The notes beneath the pieces were generated by a model. That model was not told the DNA's origin. It saw only the letters and a list, made by a program, of their open reading frames with translations, and searched no databases. This document shows positions 16,514 through 25,360 of a stretch of DNA of 64,000 bases, piece by piece. This DNA comes from Pseudomonas promysalinigenes. GTDB lineage: Bacteria; Pseudomonadota; Gammaproteobacteria; Pseudomonadales; Pseudomonadaceae. The stretch covers positions 372,001 through 436,000 of the forward strand of contig NZ_CP077094.1 of assembly GCF_014269025.2 (NCBI RefSeq), read 5' to 3'. The first letter of the stretch is position 1, and each line of letters starts with the position of its first letter. The position numbers were made by a program, and so were the translations under genes.

Positions 16514-17224
16514 TCACATGCCATGAATGTTGGCTTTGCGACGCCTCCAGCCAGCAAGCCGCTGTTCCAGCTGCACGGGGCTGTCGAGCTGCTGGCGACG
16601 GGCCTGGCTGAAAAGGATCAGCGCAAGCTCCGCTGTGACCTGCGCGTCGGCGCTGGCATGGTGGCGCTCGTCCACCTGCAGGCCAAAGCGCGACACCCAG
16701 TCGTCCAGCCCTGCCTCGCGCATAACGGTATCGGGGTTGAGCATCGGTGCCAGTTCCGCTACGTCGAGAAACGGCAATTGCAAGCGATAGCCCAGGCTTT
16801 CCCGTAGCGCACGCGCCAGCATGCGCTGATCGAACGGCGCATGGAATGCCAGCACTGGGCTGTCGCCGATGAACTCCAGCAGATCGAGCAAGGCTTCGGC
16901 AGGGTCGCAACCAGCGGCCAGGGCACTTGGCCCCAAGCCGTGGATCAGCACGCTGGCGTTGGTTTTCTGCTCAGGGCGGTGCAGGGTGCGCTCGAACTGC
17001 TGGGCAAAATCGATGGCCCCGTCGTCGATGGCCACGGCGCCGATCGACAGCACCTGGTCACGATTGGTGTTCAGGCCGCTGGTTTCAAGGTCGAGCACCA
17101 CCCAACGTTGCTCGCGCAGCGTGCAGACCCCCAGTGGCTTGGCTTTGGGCAGCCGTGCCAGGCGCTGGCGCAGGGCCTCATCGAGCATGGGCGCGGCGGG
17201 GCGCAACCAGGTGAACAGGCTCAT
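16514..17224 (-). CDS. DnaQ-like 3'-5' exonuclease
   Basis: A 236-aa DEDDh-family exonuclease. The Exo I motif is VVLDLETSG (about residues 41-49), Exo II is in LAFHAPFDQRM, and Exo III is HHASADA (H and D of DEDDh). A conserved IHGL precedes Exo II. Such free-standing proteins resemble the epsilon proofreading subunit but lack a polymerase-binding tail. The start ATG overlaps the stop of the upstream CBS-domain gene (ATGA), a pairing common in pseudomonads. It may trim DNA or RNA ends, or degrade nucleotides; the substrate cannot be told from sequence. Confidence 0.88.
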   Translation of the reverse strand: MSLFTWLRPAAPMLDEALRQRLARLPKAKPLGVCTLREQRWVVLDLETSGLNTNRDQVLSIGAVAIDDGAIDFAQQFERTLHRPEQKTNASVLIHGLGPSALAAGCDPAEALLDLLEFIGDSPVLAFHAPFDQRMLARALRESLGYRLQLPFLDVAELAPMLNPDTVMREAGLDDWVSRFGLQVDERHHASADAQVTAELALILFSQARRQQLDSPVQLEQRLAGWRRRKANIHGM

Positions 17225-19158
17225 AACTGATACCGCAAGGCCAGGCTGCTCTGCAGGCGTTGGGCCTGGCGCAGGGATTCGCGCAGGATGCGCCGGTCCA
17301 GGTGGTTGAGGCTGTCTGGATCGAGGCGGTTGGAGTAGGGCAGGTTGTCGCGGCTCTGGCGTTGGTGTTGCTGCATGCGAGTTTGTTGAATGAAGTGGTA
17401 GGCCTCTTCGTAAGCGGCGCCGTCGAGGGCGTCGATCACACCGCTGGCAACCAACTGGCGAAGACGCTCCACTGTATTGCAGGTACCAATGCCATTGGCC
17501 AGGGCTAGCAGGCGAGCGCCATCGACGAACGGTGTCAGGCCTTGCACCTTGAGGTCCAGGGTGGCGGCTTTGTCGTTGCCCTGACGGGTCAGTACGAACT
17601 CGCGAAGGCGGCCCACCGGGGGGCGCTGGCGTAGCGCGTTATCGGCCAGCATGCGCTGGAATATACGGTTCTCTGCCACCTGATCCAGTAGTTGCCGGCG
17701 CAGTTGTTCAGCGCCTTGCTCATCGCCCCAGACCACGCGCAGGTCGAAGTAGATGCTCGATTCCAGCAGGTTTTGCGGGCTGGCCTCGCGCACGAAGCCA
17801 GCGAAGCGCCGTGCCCACTGCATGCGCGACAGACACAGCTCTGGGTTGCCGGCCATGACGTTGCCCTTGCACAGGGTGAAGCCGCACTGGGCCAGGCACT
17901 GGTTGATGTACTGCGCCAAAGGCAACAGGCGTGCGCGAAGGGTGTCGGCTTCATTGTCGTCAGTAGCTTCGAAGAGAATGCCGTTGTCCTGGTCAGTGTG
18001 CAGGGTCTGCTCGCGGCGCCCTTCGCTGCCGAAGCACAGCCAGCTGAACGGCACACCGGGGTCGCCGCGCTCGGCAATGGCCAGCTCGATCACCCGGCAC
18101 ACCGTGTGGTCGTTGAGCAGGGTGATGATCTGGGTGATCTGGGTGGATGAGGCGCCGTGGGCGAGCATGCGCTCGACCAGTTGGCCTATATCGCCGCGCA
18201 GCTGTATCAGCGCATCAAGGCGCGGCGCATGGCGGATGGTACGCGCCAGATGCACCAGGTCGACCCGCTGCAGGGAGAACAAGTCGCGCTCCGACACCAC
18301 CCCGCACAGGCGGCCGTTCTCGACCAGGCAGACGTGCGCGATGTGCCGTTCGGTCATTGCCATGGCGCCATCGAAGGCGCTGGCCTTGGGGCTCAGGAAA
18401 AACGGCTTGGCCGTCATGTGCCGCTCGATCGGTACGCCCAGCTCGGCACCGGCGGCGGCTACCACCTGGCGCAGGTCACGCAGGGTGAAAATGCCCACGG
18501 GATAACGCGCTTGGTCGATCACCACGATGCTGCCCACCTGCTGTTCATGCATCAGCCGCACGGCCTCGCGCAGCGGCGTACCAGGGCTGCACACCACTGG
18601 GTGACGCATGGCCAGTTCGCCCAGGGGGGTGTTGAGCGAGTACTGGGTGCCGAGTGTTTGCACGGCGCGCTGGCGCACTTGCTGGTTGACCTGATCGAGC
18701 AGGCTGCTGACGCCGCGCAGGGCAAAATCGCGAAACACCTCCGACATCGAGAACACGCGAATGAACGCAGCCTTGTTCAGTTGCAGGCAAAAGGTGTCTT
18801 CACCTGCCAAATGTTCGGTGCGCGTCGCTCGCTCGCCCAGCAGCGCTGCCAGGGGGAAACATTCGCCGCTGGTAATTTCGAAGGTGGTTTCCACTCCGGG
18901 CTTGACTAGGTGCTGGCGCTCGCCAACCACACGCCCTTGTTTGACGATATAGAAATGCTCGACGGGGCCGTCGGCCGGTTTGATGATGCTTTCGCCGCTG
19001 GCATAGAACCGCAGCTGGCATTGTTCCACCAGAAACGCCAGGTGGCTCTGCTCCATCTGATTGAAGGGTGGGAAACGCTGCAGGAACTGCAAGGTGCCTT
19101 GGATATTCTGCAGTACTGCCGTTCTACCCGCCTGGCTGTAGGCATCCTTTTTACTCAT
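17221..19158 (-). CDS. Cyclic-nucleotide-binding/CBS/DUF294 nucleotidyltransferase-like signalling protein
   Basis: A 645-aa multi-domain protein. Residues about 25-140 form a cNMP-binding (CAP_ED) beta-roll. Residues about 170-290 hold two CBS motifs (PVVCSPGTPLREAVRLM, KPFFLSPKASAFDGAMAM). Residues about 330-470 form the DUF294 putative nucleotidyltransferase with FGSEGRREQTLHTDQDNG, giving the G-S-x6-7-D-x-D metal site. A C-terminal DUF294_C helical region follows. The architecture suggests a nucleotide-sensing regulator that may modify a partner, by analogy with GlnD. It is translationally coupled to the exonuclease, so a functional link is plausible. No RelA/SpoT motifs are seen. Confidence 0.88.
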   Translation of the reverse strand: MSKKDAYSQAGRTAVLQNIQGTLQFLQRFPPFNQMEQSHLAFLVEQCQLRFYASGESIIKPADGPVEHFYIVKQGRVVGERQHLVKPGVETTFEITSGECFPLAALLGERATRTEHLAGEDTFCLQLNKAAFIRVFSMSEVFRDFALRGVSSLLDQVNQQVRQRAVQTLGTQYSLNTPLGELAMRHPVVCSPGTPLREAVRLMHEQQVGSIVVIDQARYPVGIFTLRDLRQVVAAAGAELGVPIERHMTAKPFFLSPKASAFDGAMAMTERHIAHVCLVENGRLCGVVSERDLFSLQRVDLVHLARTIRHAPRLDALIQLRGDIGQLVERMLAHGASSTQITQIITLLNDHTVCRVIELAIAERGDPGVPFSWLCFGSEGRREQTLHTDQDNGILFEATDDNEADTLRARLLPLAQYINQCLAQCGFTLCKGNVMAGNPELCLSRMQWARRFAGFVREASPQNLLESSIYFDLRVVWGDEQGAEQLRRQLLDQVAENRIFQRMLADNALRQRPPVGRLREFVLTRQGNDKAATLDLKVQGLTPFVDGARLLALANGIGTCNTVERLRQLVASGVIDALDGAAYEEAYHFIQQTRMQQHQRQSRDNLPYSNRLDPDSLNHLDRRILRESLRQAQRLQSSLALRYQL

Positions 19159-19184
19159 GACGCTGACCGTATCGCTGCGCCGGA

Positions 19185-19204
19185 CTATATATATCTATAT
19201 ATAG
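19185..19204. promoter_or_regulatory. Perfect AT palindrome in a divergent promoter region
   Basis: The arms CTATATATA (19185-19193) and TATATATAG (19196-19204) are perfectly inverted around a two-base centre. In this G+C-rich genome such a run is striking. It lies 27 bp upstream of the CBS-protein start and 169 bp upstream of the response regulator, so it may hold a -10 element or an operator. No known motif is assigned. Confidence 0.4.
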
Positions 19205-19372
19205 GTGCCGACCTTGTTGTTCTTGGCCCCCATGGTCGGCTCGCAGCGTTGCGGTGCCCATTGGACGTAAGTCTAGTGAGCAGTGTGTGTCAAAACGCCG
19301 ACGAAAGGCGAGCCTAGTTACGCGGTTTTTGCGGTCCTAACGATTGAGCGGGATTTTTTTGACGAGACGACC

Positions 19373-19816
19373 ATGGTTGAGCATGACGACATCCTGAGCG
19401 ACGCCGAACGAGAGGCATTGGCCGTGGTGAGTGCGCCGGTAGCGGCCAGCCCAGTGGTGCTTATCGTCGATGACAACGCGGTGAACAGCGAGGCGCTGAA
19501 GTTGTACCTCAAAAGCCGGGGCATCGAGTGCATGACGGCTGACGGCGCCCAGGAAGCGATGCTCAAGCTGCATTACGAGCCGCGTATCGCGCTGATGATC
19601 ACTGACCTGCGCATGCAACCCAGTGATGGGCTGGAGTTGATCCGCCAGGTACGTGAGTCGGAGCGGGCGGCGCTGTCGATCATCGTGGTGTCGGGCGACA
19701 CCGATGTAAAAGAGGCGGTCGACGTGATGCACCTGGGTGTAGTGGACTTTTTGTTGAAACCAGTGGATTTGGGGAAATTGCTGGGGTTGGTGAAGAAAGA
19801 ACTCAAGCTTGAGTGA
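19373..19816 (+). CDS. Stand-alone receiver-domain response regulator
   Basis: A 147-aa protein consisting of a 23-residue tail and one receiver domain, with no output domain. The acidic pair is in LIVDDN, the phospho-acceptor Asp in MITDLRM, the switch Ser in VVSGD and the conserved Lys in LLKPVD. I start at the ATG at 19373 because the sequence before it is not receiver-like. It has no histidine kinase neighbour and is divergent from the cNMP/CBS protein. It probably works by protein contact, as CheY or phosphorelay shuttles do; the partner is unknown. The gene ends 43 bp before the convergent glcB stop. Confidence 0.88.
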   Translation: MVEHDDILSDAEREALAVVSAPVAASPVVLIVDDNAVNSEALKLYLKSRGIECMTADGAQEAMLKLHYEPRIALMITDLRMQPSDGLELIRQVRESERAALSIIVVSGDTDVKEAVDVMHLGVVDFLLKPVDLGKLLGLVKKELKLE

Positions 19817-19822
19817 CGCAGC

Positions 19823-19846
19823 AAAAAGGGCCGCATTGCGGCCCTT
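19823..19846 (-). terminator. Rho-independent terminator of glcB
   Basis: The inverted arms AAGGGCCGC and GCGGCCCTT (19826-19834 and 19838-19846) have a three-base loop. Read on the minus strand the hairpin is followed by TTTTT, so it terminates glcB, whose stop is 13 bp upstream. It may also slow readthrough from the convergent response-regulator gene. Confidence 0.85.
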
Positions 19847-19859
19847 CTAACCAACCCGC

Positions 19860-22037
19860 TTACAGCCCGTTACGTGCTTTGAACTCGCGGCGACGACGGT
19901 GCAGCACCGGCTCGGTGTAACCGTTAGGCTGCTTGGCACCCTCGATTACCAGCTCGACAGCGGCTTGGAACGCGACGTTGTCGTCGAAGTTCGGCGCCAT
20001 CGGACGGTACAGGGCGTCGCCGGCGTTCTGCTTGTCGACCACCGCAGCCATGCGCTTGAGGCTTTCCAGCACTTGCTCCTGGGTTACCACGCCATGGCGC
20101 AGCCAGTTGGCCAGCAACTGGGCCGAAATACGCAGCGTGGCGCGGTCTTCCATCAGGCCGACATCGTTGATGTCCGGCACCTTCGAGCAACCCACGCCCT
20201 GATCGATCCAGCGCACGACATAGCCAAGGATGCCCTGGGCGTTGTTGTCCAGCTCGTTGCGGATTTCTTCGGCCGACCAATTGGTATTGGCTGCCAGCGG
20301 GATGGTCAGGATGTCATCCACCGACGCCGGGCTGCGCGAAGCCAGCTCACGTTGACGCGCCTGCACATCGACCTTGTGGTAGTGCAAGGCGTGCAGGGTG
20401 GCTGCGGTTGGCGAAGGTACCCAGGCGGTATTGGCCCCAGCGAGCGGGTGAGCGATCTTCTGCTCGAGCATGGCGGCCATCAGGTCGGGCATGGCCCACA
20501 TGCCTTTGCCGATTTGCGCACGGCCTTGTAACCCAGTGGCCAGGCCAACGTCGACGTTGTTGTTCTCGTAGGCGCCAATCCACTTCTCGTTCTTCATGGC
20601 GCCTTTGCGTACCACGGCGCCGGCTTCCATCGAGGTGTGGATTTCGTCGCCGGTGCGGTCGAGGAAGCCGGTGTTGATGAACACCACGCGCTCGGCGGCT
20701 GCCTTGATGCAGGATTTGAGGTTGACCGTGGTACGGCGCTCCTCGTCCATGATGCCGACTTTGACGGTGTTGCGCGGCATGCCCAGCAGGTCTTCGACAC
20801 GGCTGAAGATTTCTGCGGCGAAGGCGACTTCTTCAGGGCCGTGCATTTTCGGTTTGACGATGTAGACGCTGCCAGTGCGGGTGTTCTTGCGGCTGGTGTT
20901 GCCGTTGAGGTTGTGCAGGGCGATCAGGTTGGTGAACAGGCCGTCCTGTATACCCTCGGGGATTTCGTTGCCCTGGCCGTCGAGAATCGCCGGGTTGGTC
21001 ATCAAGTGGCCGACGTTGCGCACAAACAGCAGTGAACGGCCGTGCAGGGTAACGCTGCCGCCATTGGGGGCGGCGTATTCGCGATCCGGGTTCATGGTGC
21101 GGGTGAAGGTCTTGCCACCTTTGCTCACGCTTTCGGCCAGGTCGCCTTTCATCAGGCCCAGCCAGTTGCGGTAGACGATGACCTTGTCATCGGCATCGAC
21201 GGCAGCGACGGAGTCTTCGCAGTCCATGATGGTGGTCAGCGCCGACTCCATCAGGATGTCTTTGACGCCGGCGGCATCGGTACTGCCGACTGGGGTGTTG
21301 GCATCGACCTGGATTTCGAAGTGCAGGCCGTTGTGCTTGAGCAGCACGGCGGTAGGCGCCTTGGCGTCGCCATGGAAACCGATCAGTTGCGCATCATCGC
21401 GCAAGCCACTGTTGCTGCCACCCTTGAGGGTGACCACAAGCTTGCCGTCTTCGATGCGGTAGCCGGTGGAGTCGACATGAGAGCCTGCAGCGAGGGGCGC
21501 GGCTTCGTCGAGGAAGGCGCGGGCGAAGGCGATGACTTTATCGCCACGCAGCTTGTTGTAGCCCTGGCCTTTTTCGGCGCCGCCTTCATCGCTGATGGCA
21601 TCGGTGCCGTACAGTGCGTCATACAGCGACCCCCAACGGGCGTTGGCGGCGTTCAATGCGAAGCGGGCGTTCATCACCGGCACGACCAGCTGTGGGCCGG
21701 CCATGTGGGCGATTTCTTCATCCACATTCTGGGTGGTGGCCTGGAAATCGTCGGCTTGTGGCAGCAGGTAGCCGATTTCCTGGAGGAATGCTTTGTAGGC
21801 TACGGCGTCGTGTGCCTGGCCTTTGCGTGCCTGGTGCCAGGCGTCGATCTTGGCTTGCAGCTCGTCGCGCTTGGCGAGCAGGGCTTTGTTCTTTGGAGCG
21901 AGGTCATTGATGATCTTCTCAGCACCGGCCCAGAACTGCTCGGCGACGATGCCGGTCCCTGGGATGGCTTCGTTGTTGACGAAGTCATACAGGACCTTGG
22001 CGACCTGAAGGCCACCGACTTGAACGTATCCAGTCAT
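19860..22037 (-). CDS. glcB: Malate synthase G
   Basis: GlcB condenses glyoxylate with acetyl-CoA to malate, the second step of the glyoxylate shunt and of glycolate use. The 725-aa length is exactly that of isoform G. I start at [20 protein letters not shown] (ATG at 22037) rather than four codons upstream, matching the usual N-terminus. The active-site region includes [11 protein letters not shown], and the sequence is continuous through the C-terminal plug domain. No glcDEF or aceA gene lies nearby, so it stands alone, with its own terminator. The 446-base upstream gap contains two candidate dyads. Confidence 0.97.
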   Translation of the reverse strand: MTGYVQVGGLQVAKVLYDFVNNEAIPGTGIVAEQFWAGAEKIINDLAPKNKALLAKRDELQAKIDAWHQARKGQAHDAVAYKAFLQEIGYLLPQADDFQATTQNVDEEIAHMAGPQLVVPVMNARFALNAANARWGSLYDALYGTDAISDEGGAEKGQGYNKLRGDKVIAFARAFLDEAAPLAAGSHVDSTGYRIEDGKLVVTLKGGSNSGLRDDAQLIGFHGDAKAPTAVLLKHNGLHFEIQVDANTPVGSTDAAGVKDILMESALTTIMDCEDSVAAVDADDKVIVYRNWLGLMKGDLAESVSKGGKTFTRTMNPDREYAAPNGGSVTLHGRSLLFVRNVGHLMTNPAILDGQGNEIPEGIQDGLFTNLIALHNLNGNTSRKNTRTGSVYIVKPKMHGPEEVAFAAEIFSRVEDLLGMPRNTVKVGIMDEERRTTVNLKSCIKAAAERVVFINTGFLDRTGDEIHTSMEAGAVVRKGAMKNEKWIGAYENNNVDVGLATGLQGRAQIGKGMWAMPDLMAAMLEQKIAHPLAGANTAWVPSPTAATLHALHYHKVDVQARQRELASRSPASVDDILTIPLAANTNWSAEEIRNELDNNAQGILGYVVRWIDQGVGCSKVPDINDVGLMEDRATLRISAQLLANWLRHGVVTQEQVLESLKRMAAVVDKQNAGDALYRPMAPNFDDNVAFQAAVELVIEGAKQPNGYTEPVLHRRRREFKARNGL

Positions 22038-22483
22038 TGCTTGCCTCACTCTGCTCAGCTATTTCGCTCTTCTGTATTAAGCCTGTAGCGCTTCTCTAAA
22101 CACGTTCCAGTGCATGCCCTCGTCCAGTGGCGAGAGCGGCTGGGTGCGGCCTGCCAGACGGGCTGGCAGACAGTGTGCGTATTTTCACAGGCGCCTTGGC
22201 AGACATCCAAACGACGTTTTGTAGTCCGCGCCACGGGATACTACATGAAGCAGTAGGCGAGGCAAAATCAGACTAAAAGCGCCGTTCTGCGACCAGCTGG
22301 TCGCGTAGGGTCACGCTGGGAGAGGGTATGTTCGCAAAAAACAGGTAGATTGTTCCAGATAAATCTTGAAACAGTACACGATTGCTTGTGTTGAACGCCC
22401 TGCGGCAGGTTGCCGCGCCTTGCCTATACTCAACCGATCCCCATATTCGCCGCCTTGCGCGGCCCGACGCTGAGGTAGGGCTT
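22038..22483. other. 446-base intergenic region, glcB / GcvR-like gene
   Basis: No open frame here looks like a gene. The stretch should hold the divergent promoters of glcB and the GcvR-like gene. I see a perfect 7-bp hairpin CTGCCAG-N5-CTGGCAG at 22151-22169 and a longer dyad at 22220-22245 described separately. A GAGG ribosome-binding site at 22472-22475 serves the downstream GTG start. Confidence 0.5.
22220..22245. promoter_or_regulatory. Candidate operator dyad upstream of glcB
   Basis: TGTAGT (22220-22225) and ACTACA (22240-22245) are perfect inverted arms spaced by 14 bases, and an inner CCG/CGG pair extends the symmetry. This is the size of a dimeric repressor or activator site. It lies about 183 bp upstream of glcB. 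No regulator is identified. Confidence 0.3.
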
Positions 22484-23002
22484 GTGGATCATCTTGTGTT
22501 GACCGTAATCGCCCCGGACAAGGCCGGGCAGGTGGAGCGCGTTGCCCAATGCATCGCCGAGCATAACGGCAACTGGCTCGAAAGCCGTATGTTGCGGATG
22601 GCCGGCCAGTTCGCCGGGATTTTGCGGGTGGCGGTGCCGGCGGAAAACTACGATGAGCTGGTGGCGGCGCTGCAGGCCCTGGGGCAGTACGAAATTCGTG
22701 TGCTGATCGCTGAAAGCGGCGTGGAACCTTCATGCACCTGGAAGCCAATCGCCATGGAGCTGGTAGGTAATGACCGCCCCGGCATCGTGCGCGATATCAC
22801 CCGGTTGCTGGCCGAGCAGGGGGTGAACCTTGAGCGATTCACCACCGAGGTGCGCCCGGCACCGATGAGCAGCGAGCCGCTGTTCCATGCCGATGCGCTG
22901 TTGGCACTGCCTTTGGCGCTGTCGCTTGATGATCTGCAGCAGAAGCTGGAAAGCCTGGCGGACGACCTGATGGTGGAGTTGACCCTGCGGCCGCAGGACT
23001 GA
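22484..23002 (+). CDS. Tandem ACT-domain protein, GcvR-like
   Basis: A 172-aa protein of two ACT domains (about residues 3-75, beginning DHLVLTVIAPDKAGQV, and about 87-165, with MELVGNDRPGIVRDITRLL). It resembles GcvR, the protein partner that blocks GcvA at the glycine cleavage operon of E. coli, and similar amino-acid sensors. I choose the GTG at 22484 because GAGG stands eight bases before it and the protein then begins directly at the first ACT strand. The real ligand and partner are unknown. Its neighbour glcB also touches glyoxylate/glycine metabolism, which is suggestive only. Confidence 0.8.
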   Translation: MDHLVLTVIAPDKAGQVERVAQCIAEHNGNWLESRMLRMAGQFAGILRVAVPAENYDELVAALQALGQYEIRVLIAESGVEPSCTWKPIAMELVGNDRPGIVRDITRLLAEQGVNLERFTTEVRPAPMSSEPLFHADALLALPLALSLDDLQQKLESLADDLMVELTLRPQD

Positions 23003-23056
23003 ACGGATCTGCACAAGCCCAATGGTGGAGTTATCCCGGTTTCACGGGGAAGGCCC

Positions 23057-23178
23057 TGTGGATAACCTGGGGGCTCAGCCCGCGAGCTCAGGTGTTCCGC
23101 AGGCTCTAGAGGATTGAGCAAAAAACGTACAAGCATCAGGCGGTTGTGCACAAAGCGCGGGGACGAGGGTGTGGATAA
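23057..23178. other. Pair of perfect DnaA boxes in an intergenic gap
   Basis: TGTGGATAA, the complement of the consensus TTATCCACA, occurs perfectly at 23057-23065 and again at 23170-23178, in the same orientation. Between them TTGTGCACAA (23144-23153) is a near-match on both strands. The host gap (23003-23241, 239 bases) has no gene. Clusters of this kind titrate or regenerate DnaA in some bacteria; whether this one binds DnaA is inference. Confidence 0.45.
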
Positions 23179-23191
23179 CCTCTGGAGATAT

Positions 23192-23238
23192 CGTTGCAGG
23201 CCAGGCATTACGGGGCCTGCAACGATTAGATCGTTTTT
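23192..23238 (+). terminator. Strong hairpin with downstream T-run near the rarD 3' end
   Basis: The arms CGTTGCAGGCC (23192-23202) and GGCCTGCAACG (23214-23224) are perfectly inverted over 11 bp. A T6 run lies at 23233-23238 on the plus strand. It can terminate plus-strand transcription from the GcvR-like gene, and may also close the convergent rarD transcript, though that side lacks a T-run. Confidence 0.6.
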
Positions 23239-23241
23239 TGA

Positions 23242-24129
23242 TCAGGCGCGTTTGCGTAGATTTATCCAAGCGTCGACGCTGTAGATCACCAAGCCCGCCC
23301 AAATGAAGATGAACGCCACCAGGGTGCTAGGCGACAAATGTTCATCGAACAGCAGCACGGCCTGCAGCAGTACCAAAGTTGGCGCCAGGTACTGCAAAAA
23401 GCCCAGTGTGGTGTAGGGTAGGTGGCGAGCAGCGGCGTTGAAGCAGACCAGCGGCACGAGGGTCACCGGCCCTGCTGCCATCAGCCACAAGGCCTCGCTA
23501 CTGCTGTAGAACGTGGCCTGCGCGCTCATCGCCGTGGGGTGCAACAGCAACCAGCCTACCGCCAACGGCACCAGCATCCAGGTTTCCACCACCAGGCCAG
23601 GCAGCGCTGCTACCGGTGCCTGCTTGCGAATCAAGCCGTAAAAGCCAAAGGTCAGTGCCAATGCCAGCGATACCCACGGCAGGCTCCCGACTTGCCAAAC
23701 CTGCTGTGCGACGCCCACTGCCGCCATCATCACCGCCAGCCATTGCAGGCGGCGCAGGCGCTCGCCGAGCAGCAGCATGCCCAGCAGCACATTGATCAAA
23801 GGGTTGATGTAGTAGCCAAGGCTGGCTTCAAGCATGCGGCCATTGTTCACTGCCCACACGTAGGTCAGCCAGTTGGCGGCGATCAAGGTACCGCTCAGGG
23901 CCAGAATCGCCAGCCGGCGGGGGTTTTCACGCAGCTCGCGCCACCAGCCGGGGTGTTTCCACGCCAGTAGCAACAGTGAACCGAACAGGGCCGACCAGAG
24001 CACCCGGTGAACGATGATCTCGACAGCTGGGACGCTCTGAATGGCCTTGAAGTAGATGGGGAACAGGCCCCAGATGATGTAGGCACTCAGGCCCAGAAGG
24101 TACCCGCGACGCGGGTTTGCAGCGTGCAT
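23242..24129 (-). CDS. rarD: EamA-family permease RarD
   Basis: A 295-aa inner-membrane protein with about ten hydrophobic helices of the drug/metabolite transporter superfamily. The start MHAANPRRGYLLGLSAYIIWG at 24129 has AAGGA seven bases upstream; a longer frame is not supported. The motifs FPIYFKAI and the repeated EamA halves fit RarD. The name comes from a chloramphenicol phenotype in Pseudomonas, but the substrate is not known. It is followed closely upstream by srkA on the same strand (56 bp gap), though the two need not be co-transcribed. Confidence 0.92.
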   Translation of the reverse strand: MHAANPRRGYLLGLSAYIIWGLFPIYFKAIQSVPAVEIIVHRVLWSALFGSLLLLAWKHPGWWRELRENPRRLAILALSGTLIAANWLTYVWAVNNGRMLEASLGYYINPLINVLLGMLLLGERLRRLQWLAVMMAAVGVAQQVWQVGSLPWVSLALALTFGFYGLIRKQAPVAALPGLVVETWMLVPLAVGWLLLHPTAMSAQATFYSSSEALWLMAAGPVTLVPLVCFNAAARHLPYTTLGFLQYLAPTLVLLQAVLLFDEHLSPSTLVAFIFIWAGLVIYSVDAWINLRKRA

Positions 24130-24184
24130 TTCAAATCCTTGCTGAATGAAGCGATGGCTATTGTAGACAGAGGCCGGCACCTTT

Positions 24185-25159
24185 CTAGAACAATTTCAGG
24201 GGTAATTCATCCAGTGCTGCCCGTTGCTCGCGCAGCGCGAGTATCTGGTCGCCCCAGTATCGCGGCTGGCCGAACCACGGGAAGCTGGGCGGGAATGCGG
24301 GGTCGTCCCAGCGCCTGGCCAGCCAGGCGCTGTAGTACAGCTGGCGCAGGGCGCGTAACGGTTCGATCAGGGCCAGCTCACGCGGGTCGAAGTCGTGGAA
24401 CTCGTTGTAGCCATCGATCAGCTCGGCCAACTGCCCAAGCCGCTCCTCGCGGCTACCGGCGAGCATCATCCATAGGTCCTGCACGGCTGGGCCCATGCGG
24501 CAATCATCGAGGTCAACCACGTGGTACACCTCATCGCGGTGCATCAGGTTGCCTGGGTGCAGGTCGCCGTGCAGTCGAATGACCTGATGGGGCGTGCGCG
24601 CATAGATGTCTTCGACCTGTTTGAGCAGGTCGCGGGCCACGGACTCGAAGGCGGGCAACAGGTCCTTGGGAACGAAACCGCCGTCGAGCAAGGTGTTCAG
24701 CGAGGCATGGCCGAAGTTGTCCACAGCCAATGCCTCGCGGTGTTCGAACGGCCGTGCAGCGCCCACCGCATGCAGGCGGCCAAGCAACTGTCCGAGGCGA
24801 TAAAGCTGGTCAAGGTTGCCGGGCTCGGGTGCGTGGCCACCCCGGCGCGGGAACAGGGTAAAGCGAAAGCCGTTGTGCTGGAACAGGGTCTGCCCGCCGT
24901 GTTGCAACGGCGCGACTACCGGTACCTCGCAGTCTGCCAGCTCGGCAGTGAACTGGTGCTCTTCCAGAATCGCTGCATCGCTCCAGCGGCCTGGGCGGTA
25001 GAACTTGGCGATCAGCGGTTGCGCATCCTCGATGCCTATTTGATAGACGCGGTTTTCGTAGCTGTTCAGCGCCAGCACCCGAGCATCGCTGAGAAAGCCA
25101 AGGCTTTCCACGGCATCAAGGACCAGGTCTGGCGTGAGGGTATCGAACGGGTGCGACAT
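24185..25159 (-). CDS. srkA: Stress response serine/threonine protein kinase YihE/SrkA
   Basis: A 324-aa protein of the YihE family, an APH-like kinase that in E. coli protects cells from stress-induced death. The catalytic loop is LHGDLHPGN (about residues 195-203) with the metal site VVDLDDCRMG following. The candidate ATP lysine is in PLIAKFYRPGRW. The N-terminus MSHPFDTLTPDLVLDAVESLG is family-typical, and the length is normal. It reads towards rarD. The 200-base region between it and modE shows nothing I can name. Confidence 0.93.
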   Translation of the reverse strand: MSHPFDTLTPDLVLDAVESLGFLSDARVLALNSYENRVYQIGIEDAQPLIAKFYRPGRWSDAAILEEHQFTAELADCEVPVVAPLQHGGQTLFQHNGFRFTLFPRRGGHAPEPGNLDQLYRLGQLLGRLHAVGAARPFEHREALAVDNFGHASLNTLLDGGFVPKDLLPAFESVARDLLKQVEDIYARTPHQVIRLHGDLHPGNLMHRDEVYHVVDLDDCRMGPAVQDLWMMLAGSREERLGQLAELIDGYNEFHDFDPRELALIEPLRALRQLYYSAWLARRWDDPAFPPSFPWFGQPRYWGDQILALREQRAALDELPLKLF

Positions 25160-25360
25160 GAAAGCTCCGGAGCTACGCGAGGTGCAGTGAAGCTACAGTG
25201 TAATGAATGCGCGCAGGCCTGACATTTTTGCCCTGCTAGGGGTTGTTTTACCTTGCCGATCAAGCGCTTTGGCATTCGGCAGTTGCGTCGCCACGGTGAA
25301 GGCCCCGTTCATTCACAGCTGCTGCAAAATCGCAGACCGGCGGGCGGCAGTTCGCCGAAC

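Noticed and set aside
19185..19204. The AT palindrome as an attachment site or transposon end
   Set aside because: No integrase, no flanking duplication and no synteny break are visible; a promoter or operator is more likely.
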